Below are positions 1-8,629 of a stretch of DNA of 33,974 nt, piece after piece; position 1 is the first letter of the stretch, and each line of letters opens with the position of its first letter. Origin of the DNA: JACNLC01 sp964607375 (GTDB lineage Bacteria; Fidelibacterota; Marinisomatia; SCGC-AAA003-L08; JACNLC01); NCBI GenBank assembly GCA_964607375.1, contig CAZSJY010000017.1, positions 1 to 33,974 of the forward strand. The letters are read 5' to 3'. Under the pieces are notes generated by a model that was given only the letters and a program-made list of their open reading frames with translations, was not told the DNA's origin and ran no database searches. The translations under genes were made by a program, and so were the position numbers.

Positions 1-854
<854 letters not shown>

Positions 855-912
855 AATATTAATTTTCAGAAGTACAATTCATCAATCTTATAGCAATTCT
901 CACATAAATTTA
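855..912 (+). other. 23S-5S spacer
   Basis: A short AT-rich spacer between 23S and 5S rRNA. I see no tRNA or open reading frame in it. It presumably carries processing sites for the precursor. Confidence 0.6.
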
Positions 913-1030
913 TCCGGTGGCTATAGCATAGAGGGTACACCCGATCCCATTCCGAACTCGGAAGTTAAGCTCTATTGCGCCGATGGTACTGCACGGGAGA
1001 CTAGTGTGGGAGAGTAGGTCGTCGCCGGTA
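913..1030 (+). rRNA. rrf: 5S ribosomal RNA
   Basis: The 5' strand (CCGGUGGC at 914-921) pairs with the 3' strand (GUCGCCGG at 1021-1028) to form helix I, allowing G-U pairs. The conserved internal segment with CCCGAUCCCAUUCCGAACUC lies at 940-959 and the GAAGUUAAGC segment follows at 961-970. Length is about 118 nt, normal for 5S. It sits about 58 bases after the 23S end with no tRNA between them, and is followed at once by a strong terminator, so it closes the rRNA operon. The ends are uncertain by 1-2 bases. Confidence 0.96.
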
Positions 1031-1037
1031 CTTTTTG

Positions 1038-1066
1038 AAGGGTTTCAATTATGAAACCCTTTTTTT
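1038..1066 (+). terminator. rRNA operon intrinsic terminator
   Basis: A perfect 10-bp stem, AAGGGTTTCA (1038-1047) and TGAAACCCTT (1052-1061), with a 4-base loop (ATTA) and a run of T through 1066. It lies directly after 5S rRNA, as expected for the end of an rRNA transcript. Confidence 0.93.
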
Positions 1067-1079
1067 GTGATGAAAATCA

Positions 1080-1106
1080 TTGTTTTATTCGATATTCTGG
1101 TATAGA
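1080..1106 (+). promoter_or_regulatory. possible sigma70-type promoter for the 1158-8567 unit
   Basis: TTGTTT at 1080-1085 and TATAGA at 1101-1106 are separated by 15 bases. TGG directly before the -10 gives an extended -10 look (TGnTATA). It lies between the rRNA terminator and the first protein gene, where a new promoter is needed. The spacing is shorter than ideal, so this is only a candidate. Confidence 0.35.
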
Positions 1107-1144
1107 TTGTTACGCGAAAGAGTAGTATATTTCACTAAGTAAAT

Positions 1145-1151
1145 GAAAGGG
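1145..1151 (+). promoter_or_regulatory. ribosome binding site that selects the start at 1158
   Basis: GAAAGGG lies 6 bases before the ATG at 1158. The earlier in-frame ATG at 1143 overlaps this site and has no Shine-Dalgarno sequence of its own, so 1158 is preferred. Confidence 0.6.
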
Positions 1152-1157
1152 AATGTC

Positions 1158-2303
1158 ATGAAGAAACTCATTATTACTATAATTACAGTTGGTTTTCTCG
1201 TAGCATCAAGCAATCCGAATAATTACCAGTTATCCGGATATTTTAATGAATCAAATCTAGTAACATTTTATGTGGGGAGTTTTGATTTGGAAACTGGACA
1301 ATCAAATGTAGAATTGTTTCATTATAGTTTAACTGCAAATCAATATGATTCAGAAGAAGTACTCAAACTTACCTTTTCTCTTTCTCTGCAATCTCAATCG
1401 TTAGGATTTAATAGCCTTGAAGAATTGTTATCGGGCTATGTAGAGGTAAAAGGAGTTAGTAGTGCATTACATTTTTCTAGTACAGATATAAATGTAAATG
1501 ATCCACTTTCTGATTACAATATCCAGGTAGAAGGTCATGAGATTTCAGCTCCCTCACAAGATATTATAGATCATATCTCTAATACAATAATTGAATCTGG
1601 TAAAATGCCTGATGGGAATTATTCTTTTTCTATAACACTGTCTGGGGAGAATGGTGTTTACGATCATGTGGTTGAAAATATTCAGATTTATTCTCCAGTA
1701 ATGTTAGATTTAGTTACTCCAGGAGGTACTATAGGAGATACTTCCACTACAGCAATTTATACAACTTATCCTGTCTTTCAATGGTCAGCTGATTATTGTC
1801 CAGATTGTACTTATGGAATTAGAATATGTGAATTTAACATAGAAAACCACTCCACGCTTTCTGAGGCAATTAATGACATGTCAGTTCTACCATTATCTCA
1901 ATCTGAAGAGTTCTATACACTTTTGGGAGATGCAACTACTTTTCAATATCCAGTATCAGATGCAGGCTCATTAGAACCTGGGAAACTGTATGTATGGCAA
2001 GTAATCAGAACTTATGGTACAACTTTAGGGACTGAAGATATTCTCAGTGATATTTATATATTTAAGATATTATCTCTTGAAGAACCTGCAGGAGCTTTTG
2101 ATCCCAACCAAGAATTAATTCGTGATCTTATAGGCGAACAACAATATGAACTTTATTTTGGTTCTGGAGGTGAACTTTCAGGATATTTTTCTACGAATAC
2201 AGTTACTGTAAATGGAGAAGAAATTCCGATAAGTCAATTGTATGAGTTTTTATCTCAGATTCAAACAGGTAATATTACTATAATCGATGTGGAGGTTGAG
2301 TAA
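1158..2303 (+). CDS. secreted protein of unknown function, first gene of the FecR/CHASE2 unit
   Basis: I do not recognise a named family. The protein of 381 residues starts with MKK and a hydrophobic stretch (about 3-16) typical of a signal peptide, so export to the periplasm or outer membrane is likely. The rest is rich in Ser, Thr, Asn, Gly and beta-strand-like pattern. Near residues 205-225 it has a Y-x-x-Y-P-x-F-x-W segment followed by CPDC and a second Cys, resembling fibronectin/Ig-like repeats of exported FCB-group proteins. The start at 1158 is chosen over an in-frame ATG at 1143 because of the ribosome binding site and the cleaner signal peptide. Its stop overlaps the next start by one base, so it is very probably co-transcribed with the FecR, barrel and cyclase genes. 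Confidence 0.8.
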   Translation: MKKLIITIITVGFLVASSNPNNYQLSGYFNESNLVTFYVGSFDLETGQSNVELFHYSLTANQYDSEEVLKLTFSLSLQSQSLGFNSLEELLSGYVEVKGVSSALHFSSTDINVNDPLSDYNIQVEGHEISAPSQDIIDHISNTIIESGKMPDGNYSFSITLSGENGVYDHVVENIQIYSPVMLDLVTPGGTIGDTSTTAIYTTYPVFQWSADYCPDCTYGIRICEFNIENHSTLSEAINDMSVLPLSQSEEFYTLLGDATTFQYPVSDAGSLEPGKLYVWQVIRTYGTTLGTEDILSDIYIFKILSLEEPAGAFDPNQELIRDLIGEQQYELYFGSGGELSGYFSTNTVTVNGEEIPISQLYEFLSQIQTGNITIIDVEVE

Positions 2304-3046
2304 TGAAAAATTTGTTTATATTAGGTTTTGTATTCTGTTTTGCAATGAGTATTGCTAACGATCAAGTTGCAATAGTTACAAAATCAAAAGGAAAAGTTGA
2401 GTATAAGAAGTTTTCTGATGAGAAGATATCTCTAGGATTACCAATAGGTTCATCACTTTACATCGAAGACGAAATTCAAACTGGAGATGATGGATCTGTC
2501 ATCTTTGTTTATCTTGACGATAAATCCATGATAAAAGTCCAAAATAATACTAGACTAACTGTAAAAGGAAATTCCGATAGTAACAGTATTTTAAAGCAAA
2601 TAAATATCAAAAACGGTCAAATGAAACTGAATGTTCCAAAACAGAAAAAAGGTCAGTTTACTATTGTTTCCCCGACTTCTGTTGCATCCGTAAAAGGGAC
2701 TAAATTTTGGGTTGATATTGATGAAATTGAAGGAGATCAATTCTTTGGACTTGAAGGGATTGTAGAGATTAGAAATTTAATTTCAGGTGATGTTGTTTTA
2801 ATGCAACCAAATACAACTACCACATCTCTTCCTAACGGTACAGTTGATTTAACACCAACTGTACCTGAAGAAATACCCATAGATGTGAGTGATGGTGAAT
2901 CTGAGGAGGAATTAGAAGAAGATTTTGACCATATTGATGAAACTGAACAGGAAATTGAAGACACAACTGATACAGAAGGAGATCTGGAAATCAAGTTACA
3001 GAATCAATTTGGGGAAGAGAAAAAAATTATAATCCGATACAGGTAA
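2303..3046 (+). CDS. periplasmic FecR-domain protein
   Basis: A protein of 247 residues with an N-terminal signal peptide (about 1-18) and a FecR domain over residues 20-170. Recognisable elements are the segment around residues 50-70 (IEDEIQTGDDGSVIFVYLDD) and the VSPTSVASVKGTKFWV motif at 122-137, the usual FecR signature. A strongly acidic Glu/Asp tail covers about 189-227. Classical FecR proteins are inner-membrane sigma regulators with a cytoplasmic N-terminus; this one has only a signal peptide and no obvious membrane anchor, so it probably acts as a soluble or surface ligand-binding domain. It starts at the ATG overlapping the upstream stop (TAATG). The adjacent barrel and CHASE2 cyclase genes suggest a role in envelope sensing rather than siderophore-sigma control, which is inference. 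Confidence 0.87.
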   Translation: MKNLFILGFVFCFAMSIANDQVAIVTKSKGKVEYKKFSDEKISLGLPIGSSLYIEDEIQTGDDGSVIFVYLDDKSMIKVQNNTRLTVKGNSDSNSILKQINIKNGQMKLNVPKQKKGQFTIVSPTSVASVKGTKFWVDIDEIEGDQFFGLEGIVEIRNLISGDVVLMQPNTTTTSLPNGTVDLTPTVPEEIPIDVSDGESEEELEEDFDHIDETEQEIEDTTDTEGDLEIKLQNQFGEEKKIIIRYR

Positions 3047-3075
3047 AATCAAATATAAAATAGGATATATTTACA

Positions 3076-5937
3076 TTGCGTAGTTTATTCTTATTATCTT
3101 TTATTTCAATATGCATCGGACTTGAGATTCGGCATAATCCTAGTGAAAGTGTAATTTCAGGTTTTCCACATCTAATACAATCAGAATTAATTGGAATTCA
3201 ATCTAAAGTTATCGATGCGAGAATACATTTTAGGAAAACTGGAAATATAGAGTTCCTTTATACTTCTTTGTCTAAAATATCAAGCAATATCTATTCAGGT
3301 GAAATCCCAGCTAATTTTATAACTGCACCCAGTATTGAATATTGTATAATTTTCGAATTAGAAGACGGTAGTGCAATTGCATATCCACTAGAAAATCCTT
3401 TCGGTAATCCTGTTCAATTGAAGATAAGGGATAACAGCGAAAGTACATATAGTTTTATAGATGACAAGATAGTATCTAAATCCATTATTTTATCACCAAA
3501 ACCTGAATCGAAAATTAATGAATCTGATTTGTTGATTGCCGTATCTTTTTTCAATGAGAAGAATATTGATGTAAATAGTATAAAAATCAAATTGGACAAT
3601 ATAAATATTACCAAAAAAGTCACAGTAGATGGAAAGTCGCTGACTTATGTTCCTAACGATATTTTACCTGGTGAACATCGAATAGAGATTACTGTCAAGA
3701 ATGTATTTGGTATTGAGTATCAACCAATATTTTGGAAATTTACGGTTATCTCTGATGATATTACTTATAGAAAAAAGTATTCATTTAACCAAAAAGGCAA
3801 AATATCAACTGATGCCACACAAGCAATAATAGATGAAAAAATTGTTTCCATTCAAAATGCTTATTTTAACTATAGAATGAATCTTGATTGGGCAAAAATT
3901 AGATTAAAACTTAAGCAAACTTCTCTTGAAAGCCAATTGCTTCAACCAAAAAATAGATATTCAATAGAGTTTAGTACTCCTTTTGTCAATCTCTATCTTG
4001 GAGATGTTTATCCTGTAATCAATGAATTTCTTATAAACGGATATAGACTTCGTGGAGCACAAATATTGTTTAATTCGAAATATTTGTATGCGAATTATGC
4101 ACAAGGACAAATATCAAGAGTAATTCAAGGAGATTTAGAAGATGATGCAATGGTTGCTGATTTTGATTCAACTTCGAACTTAATTACAATTTCTAGAGAT
4201 AATTATACTTTTACTCGAAATGCTCATTTAGCGAGTTTTGGGCTAAAATATAAAAACCGTTTTAATTGGAATTTGAATGTTCTTAAAGCGAAAGACAACA
4301 TTCCATCTGTATATGGGACTTTGAATGATGCAGTAATTAATCTACCTTGGGAGTTAACTGAGTATGTTGATAGTGTTGAGTATAGCAGTTATTTTCACTC
4401 CACTGAAATTGAGACTGACGATTCTTCCAATATTTTTATTTCTTACAATATAAATCACAAAAATCTTATAAATAATTTTAATGATATATTTGATGATTCA
4501 ATTAGTTTTGCCTATCGACGATTAACCAAAGATTGGGATGGAATGTCTCCTCAGGATAACATTGTAATTGGATCTGATTTTTCATTTAATTTTGACAAAC
4601 ATAGAGCAGAATTCTCTACAGGATTTGCATTTAGTCTGCTAAACCAAAATATATGGGATCCTGTTGTATCAAAAGCCGGATTAGACACATTATTAGATGA
4701 ATTTGATGACGGATATTTCAACCAATTTTATACTGAAGAATCTGTAGTTGTATGTAACGATTTAATTCTAATTGATATCAATGGTAATGGAATTTGCGAT
4801 ATTGAAGATAGTACTCTTGCAACAATTGACACTGAAGGGATTGCTTTGGTTGACATCCCATTTGATCCTGCAGATTATGAAGAATATTTCCATATGAATA
4901 TCAATCAAGTTCCTCTATTACCAATTGATATTTCTTCTGGGAAAATTGGGATTTATGAGATACTTCATATGCCATCTTTGGCTTATCACTTGAAACTAAA
5001 ATTGAATTATTTTGGACACTCGATAAAATTAGGTTATAGACAAATTGGTCCTGAATTTAATACTCTTGGAAACCCATATCTAGAAAAAGATATCAGAGAA
5101 CAGACATTTTCTGATAGAGTGCGTCTGTTTCATAATAGAGGATTACTGTTTGTAAAATGGGAAGGCACAGATAATGATGTTAGCGTATTCGATGGCATTG
5201 TTGGAAGAACAAATAGAACTGATATTGGATTCAATATGTTTCCTGGTAAAGGTCTGCCGGCATTTAATTTTAATGTTGGATGGGATACTCGTAATAATGG
5301 AATAGCAGAAATTGATACAATATATTTTGAAACAATGATTGAGGATACTGCAGGATCTATGGTGTCAAATCCTGACACTTCTCTCTATGATATCAGAGAA
5401 AACACCAAAACATCCCGATTGAATATATCCATTTCAAATGATTTTGAATTGTTTAATGTATTTCATAGTGTATCCTGTAATATTTACAAATCTGATAAAG
5501 TTGATATTTATGAAAATGACCGCGATTTGTCTGATTCCACTTATTATTCTCCAGCATCAACTAATAGATTTTTGAGTGTAAACCTACATTCGTCATTTGA
5601 TAATAATTGGGAATCCAATCTATTTTTGAGTACCAGTTTTAATTCATTTAGTAAAGGACCTTGGTATTATCAAGAACAGAATTTATTTGTTTTGGATGAA
5701 ATGATTTATTACCTTTTACCTAAGTTGTCTGGGAAAGCTAAGGGCGGATTTAATGTGTCCTATGGACAAGGTGATGTAGCAGATTTTATTCAGTTTAGTA
5801 TAAAAGCAGGTGTTGTATTAAACTTCCTTGAAGATTTTGTTATGAGAGCAGATTCCGATTTTCGTTATAAAATTGTGGACGATAGTACTATATATAAAAA
5901 TTTACATTTTTCCGCAAAATTGTCTTATAGGTTCTAG
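3076..5937 (+). CDS. large outer-membrane beta-barrel protein with EF-hand-like loop
   Basis: A 953-residue exported protein. The start is TTG at 3076, with AGGA about 10 bases upstream and an immediate signal peptide (MRSLFLLSFISICIG). Residues about 150-215 look like an Ig-like periplasmic domain. From about 240 to the end the sequence alternates polar and hydrophobic/aromatic residues and ends in KLSYRF with a terminal Phe, typical of outer-membrane barrels recognised by BamA. Residues 567-578 (DINGNGICDIED) match a 12-residue EF-hand calcium loop with acidic or Asn ligands at positions 1, 3, 5, 9 and 12. Two Cys at 560 and 574 flank it. The next gene starts inside its stop codon. The exact family (porin, adhesin or secretion channel) is not clear to me. 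Confidence 0.8.
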   Translation: MRSLFLLSFISICIGLEIRHNPSESVISGFPHLIQSELIGIQSKVIDARIHFRKTGNIEFLYTSLSKISSNIYSGEIPANFITAPSIEYCIIFELEDGSAIAYPLENPFGNPVQLKIRDNSESTYSFIDDKIVSKSIILSPKPESKINESDLLIAVSFFNEKNIDVNSIKIKLDNINITKKVTVDGKSLTYVPNDILPGEHRIEITVKNVFGIEYQPIFWKFTVISDDITYRKKYSFNQKGKISTDATQAIIDEKIVSIQNAYFNYRMNLDWAKIRLKLKQTSLESQLLQPKNRYSIEFSTPFVNLYLGDVYPVINEFLINGYRLRGAQILFNSKYLYANYAQGQISRVIQGDLEDDAMVADFDSTSNLITISRDNYTFTRNAHLASFGLKYKNRFNWNLNVLKAKDNIPSVYGTLNDAVINLPWELTEYVDSVEYSSYFHSTEIETDDSSNIFISYNINHKNLINNFNDIFDDSISFAYRRLTKDWDGMSPQDNIVIGSDFSFNFDKHRAEFSTGFAFSLLNQNIWDPVVSKAGLDTLLDEFDDGYFNQFYTEESVVVCNDLILIDINGNGICDIEDSTLATIDTEGIALVDIPFDPADYEEYFHMNINQVPLLPIDISSGKIGIYEILHMPSLAYHLKLKLNYFGHSIKLGYRQIGPEFNTLGNPYLEKDIREQTFSDRVRLFHNRGLLFVKWEGTDNDVSVFDGIVGRTNRTDIGFNMFPGKGLPAFNFNVGWDTRNNGIAEIDTIYFETMIEDTAGSMVSNPDTSLYDIRENTKTSRLNISISNDFELFNVFHSVSCNIYKSDKVDIYENDRDLSDSTYYSPASTNRFLSVNLHSSFDNNWESNLFLSTSFNSFSKGPWYYQEQNLFVLDEMIYYLLPKLSGKAKGGFNVSYGQGDVADFIQFSIKAGVVLNFLEDFVMRADSDFRYKIVDDSTIYKNLHFSAKLSYRF

Positions 5938-8567
5938 TGGTTTCAGTTCGTTTAAAGTATAGAACACATTTTGTAAGATTTCTATTAACCTTAGCGTCAA
6001 TTATTCTAGTAATACTCCTTTTTATTGTTGGTGCATTCAATCTTCTTGAACATAAAATATATGATTTCAAATTTAAACTACGAGGACCTCTATCTGGATT
6101 TCTTGCTCATAACGGTATCCCCAAAAATACTGAAAGCTTCACTGATGAAAATGGAAATGGGATTTGGGATACTGGTGAACCATTCATAGATACTGGTAAT
6201 GAAATTTGGGATAAAGGAGAAATCTATGATGATTTGAACAGAAATGGAATTTACGATAATAACGAGCAATTTCTTGATATAGGAAATGGTCGTTGGGATA
6301 AAGGAATGGATGTTGTAATTGTTGATTTGGATGATGAAGCCTGGAGATTAATTCCTGATGCTTGGCCTTATCCAAGAGGAACTTTGTGGTCAAAAGTTAT
6401 TTATAATTTAACAGATGCTGGTGCAAAAACTATTGTCTTTGATATAGAATTCGACAAACCCGATCATTCCTCACAGCATATTATTAAAAGTTTTGGAGAT
6501 GAAGAAATTCCGAGGTCTTTTGAACATGGAGATAATTTATTTTTGAAAGCCATTCAATATGCCCAAACTAATGGTACAGATATTGTTTTTGGAGCAAAGA
6601 GAGTTAAAGAACCAACTAGACTTCCACCTGAATACATTATGTATCCTGTAGAAAAAATAATGGAAAGCAAACCTGAAATAGGAATGGTAGGGGAATTTAA
6701 AGCATCAGAAGATGCTGTAACTCGTGAATATATCATATACTCAACTGTAAATAATGAAGATGCTAAAGTTTATCTTTCAATTGGATTAAAAGCTGTCAAA
6801 GAGTATTTAGATATTCCAGACAGTTGTGTTACTGTACCAGATTTAGAAAACGAGAAAATTACTTATGGTCCCTTAACAATCAAAACTCATGGACAATTTG
6901 CTACATTTATGATAAATTACTATGGTCCAACTTCAATTGCATCACCCTTTGGAAGTTCGTATAAAACATTTGACAGATACCCTTTGTCTAATGTTTTGGA
7001 TGACACCGAATATCAATTAGAAGAAGATGACACTGATTGGATGAGTATTTTCATCGATCCGTCTAATCCATTATATCATATTCCGGACTTCGGTGGATTA
7101 GAGAATAGTCCGTTTAATGGTAAGATTGTTGTAATTGGATTATCAACAGAAGTTATTCATGATGTGAAAGCAACACCATATTTTAGTTATTTGGGTTATG
7201 AAAGTTTGATGCCTGGAGTAGAAATTCACGCAAATGCAATTCAGCAAATTTTGGATAATAATTATATTTCAGTTCCTACTCATTCGCTGTCATATTCTAA
7301 TGAGGGTAGATTTAGTCAGATTTCTACTATAATACTATTCTCACTTATTACTTTTCTAGTACTAACTTTTTTGAATACAACTGTTAGTAGTATAGTAGTT
7401 GGAATTGAGATTGTGGTTTGGTTTTTGTATTCTGTAGGAGCTTTCGTGCAGGATTCTCTTTGGTTTTTTAAGTTAATTGCATTTAAGATACTGCCTGAAA
7501 GTTGGATTGAAGTATTACTTTCGAGTTTAACTTATAATGTTCCTGAGATGGGAAAATCAGTAATGTTACCTGTAGTATTTCCCATTATTTCAATTTTCAC
7601 AACTTATGTTGTAAATCTATCATATTCTCTTATTTCATCTCAAAAAGATAGGAAATTTCTAAAAGGAACTTTTGAGACATATATCTCACCTGAGCTAATT
7701 GAACAGATGTATGAAGATAAACGGGAGCCAAAACTAGGTGGTGATGAAGGTATGAGAACAGCATTTTTCTCGGATATTCAATCATTTTCTACATTTTCTG
7801 AATTACTAAATCCTACTGAACTTGTGGAATTACTTAATGAGTTTTTTACTCCAATGACAAACTTGTTATTAAAACATAAGGGTACTTTGGACAAATATGA
7901 GGGGGATAGTATAGTTGCGTTTTTTGGAGCTCCTATTCCAATGAATGATCATGCAAAACAGGCAATCGATACAGCTATTGAAATGCAGGAAAAACTAAAC
8001 TATTTAAGAACAGTTTGGACTACAAAAAGTGAAAAGTGGCCTGAGTTAGTTAGTCAGATGAGGATGAGAATTGGGATTAATTCAGGGAATATTGTTACAG
8101 GGAATATGGGTTCAGCAGTAAGAATGAACTATACAATGATGGGTGATGTTGTAAATACTGCATCTAGGATTGAAATGGCTGCTAAATACTACGGAGTATA
8201 TATTCATTGTTCAGAAAATTCTCTTAAAATGGCAGGAGAAGAACGATATGAATGGCGAAGAACCGACAAAGTACAACTATGTGGAAAAGCAATTCCAATC
8301 GAGACAATCGAAATTTTGGGTTACAAAGGACAGACAAATGATGAAAAAATTGAAATGATAGATCTATTCCACGATGGAATCAAATTCTACAGAAGACAAG
8401 AATGGGACCTAGCCTTATCAAAATTCGAAGAGAGTTCAAAATTAGAAGATCAATATCCACATCGACCCACAAATCCTAGTTTAGTGTATATCGAAAGAAG
8501 TAATCGATTAAAACATAATCCGCCTGACAAAGATTGGGATGGAACTTATATTCTGTTTACAAAGTAA
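5937..8567 (+). CDS. CHASE2-domain class III adenylate/guanylate cyclase with EF-hand-like insertion
   Basis: A receptor nucleotidyl cyclase of 876 residues, with a GTG start overlapping the upstream TAG by one base. TM1 is about 12-36, the extracytoplasmic CHASE2 sensor about 124-445, three further membrane segments lie between about 463 and 565, and the cytoplasmic cyclase domain is about 605-795. Metal-binding Asp613 (FFSDIQSFS) and Asp657 (DKYEGDSIVAFFGAP), base-reading Lys653 and Asp737, and transition-state Asn740 and Arg744 (GDVVNTASRIE) are all present, so it should be active; Lys/Asp favours ATP. The C-terminal tail (about 810-876) has a TPR-like turn and a WDG motif common in CHASE2 cyclases. 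Unusually, residues 70-125 hold two perfect 12-residue EF-hand-like loops (70-81 and 99-110) and two shorter DxGNxxWD units, between TM1 and CHASE2. Confidence 0.93.
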   Translation: MVSVRLKYRTHFVRFLLTLASIILVILLFIVGAFNLLEHKIYDFKFKLRGPLSGFLAHNGIPKNTESFTDENGNGIWDTGEPFIDTGNEIWDKGEIYDDLNRNGIYDNNEQFLDIGNGRWDKGMDVVIVDLDDEAWRLIPDAWPYPRGTLWSKVIYNLTDAGAKTIVFDIEFDKPDHSSQHIIKSFGDEEIPRSFEHGDNLFLKAIQYAQTNGTDIVFGAKRVKEPTRLPPEYIMYPVEKIMESKPEIGMVGEFKASEDAVTREYIIYSTVNNEDAKVYLSIGLKAVKEYLDIPDSCVTVPDLENEKITYGPLTIKTHGQFATFMINYYGPTSIASPFGSSYKTFDRYPLSNVLDDTEYQLEEDDTDWMSIFIDPSNPLYHIPDFGGLENSPFNGKIVVIGLSTEVIHDVKATPYFSYLGYESLMPGVEIHANAIQQILDNNYISVPTHSLSYSNEGRFSQISTIILFSLITFLVLTFLNTTVSSIVVGIEIVVWFLYSVGAFVQDSLWFFKLIAFKILPESWIEVLLSSLTYNVPEMGKSVMLPVVFPIISIFTTYVVNLSYSLISSQKDRKFLKGTFETYISPELIEQMYEDKREPKLGGDEGMRTAFFSDIQSFSTFSELLNPTELVELLNEFFTPMTNLLLKHKGTLDKYEGDSIVAFFGAPIPMNDHAKQAIDTAIEMQEKLNYLRTVWTTKSEKWPELVSQMRMRIGINSGNIVTGNMGSAVRMNYTMMGDVVNTASRIEMAAKYYGVYIHCSENSLKMAGEERYEWRRTDKVQLCGKAIPIETIEILGYKGQTNDEKIEMIDLFHDGIKFYRRQEWDLALSKFEESSKLEDQYPHRPTNPSLVYIERSNRLKHNPPDKDWDGTYILFTK

Positions 8568-8578
8568 ACCTTTTTAAT

Positions 8579-8599
8579 CGAATATTATAACAATATTCG
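8579..8599. repeat. perfect inverted repeat before the PorX-like gene
   Basis: CGAATATT (8579-8586) and AATATTCG (8592-8599) form a perfect 8-bp inverted repeat with a 5-base centre. It lies in the 62-base gap between the cyclase gene and the response-regulator gene. No T-run follows, so an operator or weak hairpin is more likely than an intrinsic terminator. Confidence 0.5.
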
Positions 8600-8629
8600 G
8601 TGATAAAATTCATAAATTTATAGGTTAAT

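Noticed and set aside
1067..1157. Possible tRNA after 5S rRNA.
   Set aside because: No cloverleaf or TTCGA-type T-loop with matching arms could be made.
6144..6311. Reading the DxNGNG repeats of the cyclase as a dockerin domain.
   Set aside because: Dockerins have two 22-residue repeats with set spacing and helix residues; here spacing and the W/Y-D-x-G-E pattern differ.
8170..8358. 62-codon + strand frame inside the cyclase gene.
   Set aside because: Out-of-frame shadow of the conserved cyclase domain.
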